NCBI GenBank assembly: GCA_017303565.1
Contig: JAFLCM010000034.1
Coordinates: forward strand, 1 to 11,355
Source of the DNA: Planctomycetota bacterium
GTDB taxonomy: Bacteria; Planctomycetota; Phycisphaerae; Phycisphaerales; UBA1924
Direction: 5' to 3'
DNA: 11,355 nucleotides
In this document: in pieces, positions 7,621-11,355 of the stretch
How the letters are laid out: the number at the start of each line of letters is the position of its first letter
Position numbering within the stretch: position 1 is the first letter of the stretch
Translations under genes and position numbers: made by a program
The notes under the pieces: generated by a model
What the model saw: the letters and a program-made list of their open reading frames with translations, nothing else
Database searches by the model: none
What the model was told of the DNA's origin: nothing

Positions 7621-8955
7621 TCACGGCCTGATCTCCACCGTGCTCGCGCCCTCGAAGAGGAGCTCGTAGATGAACTCCACGTCGCGGTCTACCAGGCGGA
7701 CGCAGCCCATGCTCTTCTCGTGGCCGATCGACTCGGGCTCGATGGTGCCGTGGATGCCGTAGCCGCTGAGGAGTTTCGTCGTGGGGTCGGTGCCGTCGAG
7801 GCCGATCCAGCGTTCGCCGATGGGGTTCTTGGGGTCGTCGGCGCCGAACTTCTCGCCGGTGCGGGGGTTCACCCACTTGGGGTTCACGAGCTTGCTCTTG
7901 GGCTTGACGACGAACGCGCCGGTGGGCGTCGAGCCGTGCTCGCCCAGCCCGACCGCGAACGAGCGGACGAAGATGCGGTTGCCCGCCGAGTCGGTGACGT
8001 TCGAGAACACGTCCATGCGGAAGGCGTTCTTGTGGACGACCGCGTGGAACGGGCCCTTGATCAGTTTCATCCGCTGGTTCAGCCCGATCCGCCCGGGGTC
8101 GGCGATGCGGTTCACCCGCGCGATCAGCCGCCAGTCCACGCTCAGGTTCTTGGTGTAAGGCAGGCGGACCAGCCGGTCGCCCGACTGGAACGAGTACGTC
8201 TCGCACATCGCGTCGCCCGGCTCCGCGCGGGGCGAGAAGGTGACGGCGTCGGCGAGCGAGGCGAGCTTGTCGCGGAGCACCGAACGGTCGGACTCGGTGG
8301 CCCGGGCGTCGAAGAGGGCGCGGTTGTAGGCGTCGCGGGCCTCGTCGCGCTTGCCCTGCGCGATCAGCGCGTCGCCCTGCGATACCAGGAACGCCACCGG
8401 CGACGAGGCCGACACCGACCCGGAGTTGCCGGAGGAAGCGCCGGGCGACGCCGGCTGGGCCGGAGTCTGCGCCGGAGTCTGGGCGGGGGTCTGCGCGGGG
8501 GTTTGGGCGGGCGACTGAGTCGGCTGCTGAACCTGCGGCTCCGCGCCGCCGGGCGTCGGCGTCGCGTTGCCTGGGTTGCCGGTGGTGCCCGGGCTGTTGG
8601 TGGCGGCGACCTGCTGGACCGGCTGGTTTGGTGCTCCCGAGGCGCCCATCGTGAGGACCGGTGTCTGTTCCTGGCGCGGGGGAGCGCTCAGGACGGGCAT
8701 CCCGGTCGGCACCGGCTCGGCGGTCTCGGGCTGGGTGATGGCGTTCACCGCCGCCATCTGATCCGCGGGCGGCTGGGTTTGCGTGTTCACGCCGGGCTTG
8801 CCGCTGAGGGCCCACCAGGTGAACCCGGGGATGACCACGAGCAGCAGCCCCCAGCCCGCGGCCTTGCGCGGGGAGAGCGGGCGCGACGAGCGCGAGGCGC
8901 TGAACTTCGTCGCGGAGATGTTCATCGGGCGAGCGGCTTGGGAGGGCAGGGCCAT
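7621..8955 (-). CDS. Membrane-anchored L,D-transpeptidase (YkuD) with LysM-like module
   Basis: A 444-residue envelope protein starting at ATG 8955, with AAGGA about 8 bases upstream. A basic N-terminus is followed by one membrane helix (34-50, GWGLLLVVIPGFTWWAL), so the rest should face the periplasm. Residues 52-185 are a Pro/Gln/Gly-rich linker that includes five TPAQ-type repeats (148-167). Residues 186-237 form helices that may be one TPR-like pair. Residues 254-300 (YSFQSGDRL to RMKLIKG) look like a LysM cell-wall-binding module. The YkuD domain covers about 304-444, with the catalytic pattern His402 (GIHGT), Ser415-Met-Gly-Cys418-Val-Arg420. Such enzymes cross-link peptidoglycan stem peptides or attach proteins to them through the cysteine. 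It lies 98 bases downstream of the folate gene on the same strand. Peptidoglycan substrate is inferred from the family. Confidence 0.93.
   Translation of the reverse strand: MALPSQAARPMNISATKFSASRSSRPLSPRKAAGWGLLLVVIPGFTWWALSGKPGVNTQTQPPADQMAAVNAITQPETAEPVPTGMPVLSAPPRQEQTPVLTMGASGAPNQPVQQVAATNSPGTTGNPGNATPTPGGAEPQVQQPTQSPAQTPAQTPAQTPAQTPAQPASPGASSGNSGSVSASSPVAFLVSQGDALIAQGKRDEARDAYNRALFDARATESDRSVLRDKLASLADAVTFSPRAEPGDAMCETYSFQSGDRLVRLPYTKNLSVDWRLIARVNRIADPGRIGLNQRMKLIKGPFHAVVHKNAFRMDVFSNVTDSAGNRIFVRSFAVGLGEHGSTPTGAFVVKPKSKLVNPKWVNPRTGEKFGADDPKNPIGERWIGLDGTDPTTKLLSGYGIHGTIEPESIGHEKSMGCVRLVDRDVEFIYELLFEGASTVEIRP
8455..8514 (-). repeat. Five tandem 12-bp units encoding SPAQ/TPAQ
   Basis: Five consecutive 12-base units within the L,D-transpeptidase gene encode one SPAQ and four TPAQ tetrapeptides in the flexible linker. 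The units differ at synonymous positions, so the array is old enough to have diverged, but it could still change length by slippage. It sets the reach of the catalytic domain from the membrane. Confidence 0.8.
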
Positions 8956-9053
8956 GTCGAGCGTCCTTCAGGCCGCGTCGGTCGCGGGCGGCGGGGCCGC
9001 CTCGCCCGAGCGGCGATTGCGTGTCGATCGGTTCCGATCCGGCGTTCCAGCGG

Positions 9054-9674
9054 TCACCCGCGCACCACCCGCGCGTCGGTGACCACGATGTCCATCCGAA
9101 CGTCGTGCGCGTCCATCGGCACGTCGTCCACCAGTTGAGCGTCGAAGCACACCCCCACCACCGCCGGGCGGTTCCGCTCGTCGAGCGCCCCCAGCCAGCG
9201 ATCATAGAACCCGGCACCGCGCCCGAGCCGCCCGCGCGAGGCGTCGAAGGCCAGCCCCGGCACCAGGACCAGCGACAGGTCCTCCGGCGCGATCATCGGC
9301 CCGGAGATCGGCTCGGCCACGCCGTGACGCCGCACCTCGGTCCGGGGAGCTTCCCCTTCGCCAAAGACCAGCGGGACGGCGTCCATGGTGTGCGAGTTCC
9401 AGCCCATCCGCGGGGCGCAGACCGTCACGCCGCGCTCGCGCAGGGCCGCGATCAGACCCGAGAGGTCGGGCTCGGCGGGGCCAACAGCGCCCGCCGCGGA
9501 GAGGTACACCATCACCCGACGCGCCGAATCGGCCTCGGGCAGGGCCAGAACGGCGCGGGAGATCGCCATGGAAGCCCGGGCGGCCGCTTCGGGGTTGAGG
9601 CGCGCCAAGACCGACCGCGCGGCTTCCCGCTGGCGCTGCTTGGCGGCTCGCAGATCGATGGTCATCGCGAACAT
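9054..9674 (-). CDS. 5-formyltetrahydrofolate cyclo-ligase
   Basis: A 206-residue cytoplasmic enzyme (5,10-methenyltetrahydrofolate synthetase, YgfA family) that converts 5-formyl-THF to 5,10-methenyl-THF using ATP and so returns a storage folate to one-carbon metabolism. The N-terminal LRAAKQRQREAAR (8-20) fits the basic ATP-contacting helix. VMVYLSAAGAVG (54-65) is the strand and loop before the folate pocket. LVLVPGLAFDASRGRLGRGAGFYDR (136-159, key residues Gly-Leu-Ala-Phe-Asp and Gly-Arg-Gly-x-Gly-Phe-Tyr-Asp-Arg) is the family signature. HDVRMDIVVTD (190-200) is the closing motif. The start is uncertain: ATG 9674 has GGAG only 2 bases away, ATG 9665 is slightly further in, and GTG 9698 is open. 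The gene is divergent from trmL across 89 bases. Confidence 0.93.
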   Translation of the reverse strand: MFAMTIDLRAAKQRQREAARSVLARLNPEAAARASMAISRAVLALPEADSARRVMVYLSAAGAVGPAEPDLSGLIAALRERGVTVCAPRMGWNSHTMDAVPLVFGEGEAPRTEVRRHGVAEPISGPMIAPEDLSLVLVPGLAFDASRGRLGRGAGFYDRWLGALDERNRPAVVGVCFDAQLVDDVPMDAHDVRMDIVVTDARVVRG

Positions 9675-9751
9675 GGCTCCGCCGGGGGTTATCGGCACGC
9701 GGCGGGTCCGCTCTTTCGATTCGGGCCGGGGCGCTCGGCGCTGTCCGCCGC

Positions 9752-9757
9752 TAGCCT
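9752..9757 (+). promoter_or_regulatory. Possible -10 box directly before trmL
   Basis: TAGCCT keeps the TA....T frame of a -10 box and ends 6 bases before the GTG start at 9764, the same geometry as the box before the TIR-like gene at 7597. There is no ribosome binding site before the GTG. A leaderless transcript would explain both facts. The match to consensus is weak. Confidence 0.22.
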
Positions 9758-9763
9758 GACCGC

Positions 9764-10285
9764 GTGGACGGAGCGCCGGACGACCCCCTGTTTCACGTGG
9801 TGCTGCACGAGCCGGAGATCCCCAACAACACGGGGAACATCGGGCGGACGTGCATCGCCACCGGCTGCGCCCTGCACCTGGTGCGTCCGCTCGGGTTCGA
9901 CACCGGGGTGAAGGCGCTGCGCCGGGCGGGCCTGGACTACTGGCCCCGGCTGGGGGTGAAGGAGCACGAGTCGTGGGAGGCGTGCGCCGCGGCCCTCGCG
10001 GGCCCGCCCCGCGCGTGGTGCTTCACGACAAAGGCGACTCGTGCCGCGTGGGACGCCGACCTCCGCCGCGGCGACGTGCTGGTGTTCGGCAAGGAAACCC
10101 GGGGCTTGCCCGACTCGATCCTCGAACGCCACCCGGATCGCCTGCTCGCGTTCCCGATGGTCGAAGGGGAACGTTCGCTCAACCTGGCGACGGCGGTGTG
10201 CGCCGCGGTGTACGAGGGGCTGCGCCAGTGCGTTTCGCGGGGCGAGGCGCGGCTGTCGGGCTCAGGCCGGATCGTCCGCCCCTGA
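9764..10285 (+). CDS. trmL: tRNA (cytidine/uridine-34-2'-O)-methyltransferase TrmL
   Basis: A 173-residue SPOUT methyltransferase that methylates the ribose of the wobble base 34 in certain leucine tRNAs, using S-adenosylmethionine. The three family motifs are present: EPEIPNNTGNIGRT (16-29) with the conserved Asn-Thr-Gly-Asn-x-x-Arg, LVFGKETRGLP (106-116) forming the knotted AdoMet site, and RSLNLATAVCAAVYE (137-151). The length is near that of the family, with a short C-terminal extension rich in Gly, Ser and Arg. The start is GTG 9764; there is no ATG before the first motif and no ribosome binding site. Its stop at 10283-10285 lies inside the end of the convergent corA gene, giving a 24-base tail-to-tail overlap. 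Confidence 0.93.
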   Translation: MDGAPDDPLFHVVLHEPEIPNNTGNIGRTCIATGCALHLVRPLGFDTGVKALRRAGLDYWPRLGVKEHESWEACAAALAGPPRAWCFTTKATRAAWDADLRRGDVLVFGKETRGLPDSILERHPDRLLAFPMVEGERSLNLATAVCAAVYEGLRQCVSRGEARLSGSGRIVRP

Positions 10286-11275
10286 GCGCGTCGAGGCTCG
10301 CAGCGGGCGGACCTGCTTCCACGTCCTCTGGATCAGCAGGATCGCCAGGGCGACCACCACCGCCGCGACGCACCAGAAGAACAGGTACCCGTGCCGCCAC
10401 TTGTACTCGGGCTGGTGCTCGAAGTTCATCCCGTACACGCCGACGAGGAACGTCAGCGGCAGGAACACGAACGAGACCATGGTCAGGCGGTTGATGAACA
10501 GGTTGGTGCGGTAGGTGATGAGGCTCACCGCGCCGGCGACGGCGTCGTTGAGGATGTCGCGGTCGACGTTGATCTCGTTGAGCAGGCGGTCCATCTCCGC
10601 GACCATCGAGCGGAGGAACTCCTGCGTCGCCCGCGTGACGAACGGGGAGCGCCGAGTGGAGAGTTCGTTCAGGACCGCCCGGCACGGGGCCACGTGGCGG
10701 CGGAGCAGCAGGAGGTTCGCGCTCAGGCGCGTCACCTCCGCGAACGTGCGGTTGCCGAAACCGTGCAGGAGCGCCCGGTGCAGGTCCTCGCCGCGGCGCT
10801 GGAACTTCCCCTGCACCCACTCGCAGGCGCGGACGTGGTGGTCGAACAGCTCGTACACCAGGAACGAGGGCGAGCGGGCGAAGCGCCGGAAGTCGTTGAG
10901 GTACTCGCGCCGGAAACTGTGCATGAAGTGCGCATCGCGGCGCGTCACCAGCGCCGCGAACCCCTCGCCCATCACGAAGTCCACCCGCGTCTGCGACACC
11001 TCGCGGTCCTCGAGGTCGCACGCCACCAGGTAGAGGTGCAGCACGTCCGGGTAGGGCGTGTAACCGGTGTCCAGTTCGTCGCCGATCAGTTCGCGGATGA
11101 TCGGCGCGGTCGAGGGGAAGCGCTCGGCGATGGTGTCCTCGGCCTCGGCGGCGTTCGCGACCATCAGGTCCATGAACACGAAGCGCCCGGCGGCGATCGA
11201 CGCCGCCACCTCGTCCCCCGTGACCTCGCGGGCCCTGTGCGTCTCGAAGTCGAGTTCGATCAGTTTCTCGATCAC
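10262..11275 (-). CDS. corA: CorA-family magnesium/cobalt transporter
   Basis: A 337-residue inner membrane channel of the CorA family, which forms pentamers and admits Mg2+ (and Co2+). The large N-terminal cytoplasmic domain is followed by a long helical stretch and then two C-terminal membrane helices. The first ends in the signature YGMNF, with a typical acidic loop EHQPEYKWRHGY, and the second begins with FFWCVAAVVVALAILLI. The tail is short and basic. The GMNFE-type loop matches CorA rather than ZntB. The start chosen is GTG 11275, with AAGGG about 7 bases upstream and a 4-base overlap (GTGA) with the preceding gene. A longer frame to GTG 11323 would lie inside that gene. The 3' end overlaps trmL on the other strand by 24 bases. 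Confidence 0.93.
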   Translation of the reverse strand: MIEKLIELDFETHRAREVTGDEVAASIAAGRFVFMDLMVANAAEAEDTIAERFPSTAPIIRELIGDELDTGYTPYPDVLHLYLVACDLEDREVSQTRVDFVMGEGFAALVTRRDAHFMHSFRREYLNDFRRFARSPSFLVYELFDHHVRACEWVQGKFQRRGEDLHRALLHGFGNRTFAEVTRLSANLLLLRRHVAPCRAVLNELSTRRSPFVTRATQEFLRSMVAEMDRLLNEINVDRDILNDAVAGAVSLITYRTNLFINRLTMVSFVFLPLTFLVGVYGMNFEHQPEYKWRHGYLFFWCVAAVVVALAILLIQRTWKQVRPLRASTRSGADDPA

Positions 11276-11355
11276 GGCGCCGCCCTTCCGTCCCCGCCCG
11301 CCCCGGCCAGTTCGGCGTAGCACGCCTCGTACGCCGCGACCAGCGCCGCGAAGCC
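11272..11355 (-). CDS. C-terminal end of an unidentified gene coupled to corA
   Basis: A partial gene that enters from the right edge on the - strand. The frame is open from 11355 to TGA 11274-11272 and encodes 27 residues, starting GFAALVAAYEACYAEL and ending in a Gly/Arg/Ala-rich tail. Its stop overlaps the corA GTG start (GTGA), which implies a joint transcript and coupled translation. The 'YE.cY.EL' helix is like the last helix of many glycosyltransferases, but 27 residues are too few to name a family. Confidence 0.55.
   Translation of the reverse strand, partial: GFAALVAAYEACYAELAGAGGDGRAAP

Noticed and set aside
8986..9007. GC hairpin between the folate gene and the transpeptidase
   Set aside because: The stem is interrupted, the loop is tiny, and there is no T-run; such pairings are common in DNA of this composition.
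7468..9138. Long open frames on the + strand and in a second - frame (7607-9217) over the transpeptidase
   Set aside because: Both are Arg/Gly/Ala-rich shadows. The YkuD catalytic motif, LysM-like module and membrane helix are all in the 7621-8955 frame.

Overview
The window is GC-rich bacterial DNA with dense coding, few Shine-Dalgarno sites of textbook strength, and a GyrB that carries a very large insertion in its TOPRIM half. Together these point to a planctomycete-type bacterium, probably Phycisphaerae-like. This is an inference from style and gene content, not from a marker gene search.

Layout. Positions 1-281 hold the 3' end of pyruvate kinase on the + strand. From 282 to about 3657 lies an accessory block with every gene on the - strand. 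In transcription order it contains a two-gene unit overlapping by one base (a LOTUS/OST-HTH-like protein, then an unrecognised protein), a 407-base gap carrying four evenly spaced 11-bp palindromes, a VWA-domain protein whose motifs appear in circularly permuted order, a strong GC hairpin, and a small one-helix membrane protein. The codon use of the two-gene unit is visibly less GC-biased than that of the housekeeping genes, which suggests recent transfer.

From 3658 to 6453 is gyrB on the - strand. Positions 6702-7597 hold two overlapping TIR-type genes; one keeps the catalytic glutamate position and the other does not. Positions 7621-8955 encode a membrane-anchored L,D-transpeptidase with a Pro/Gln repeat linker and a LysM-like module. 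Then come a 5-formyltetrahydrofolate cyclo-ligase (-), trmL (+, divergent), corA (-, convergent with and overlapping trmL) and the last 27 codons of an unidentified gene coupled to corA.

The core genes (pyk, gyrB, the folate enzyme, trmL, corA, the transpeptidase) are ordinary housekeeping functions. The interesting material is the 282-3657 block, with its possible regulatory DNA (palindrome array, palindrome over a promoter, hairpin over a start site), and the tandem TIR pair. Both look like accessory, possibly defence-related, cargo beside gyrB. I see no direct proof of a defence function, and no transposase, integrase, tRNA, rRNA or CRISPR array.
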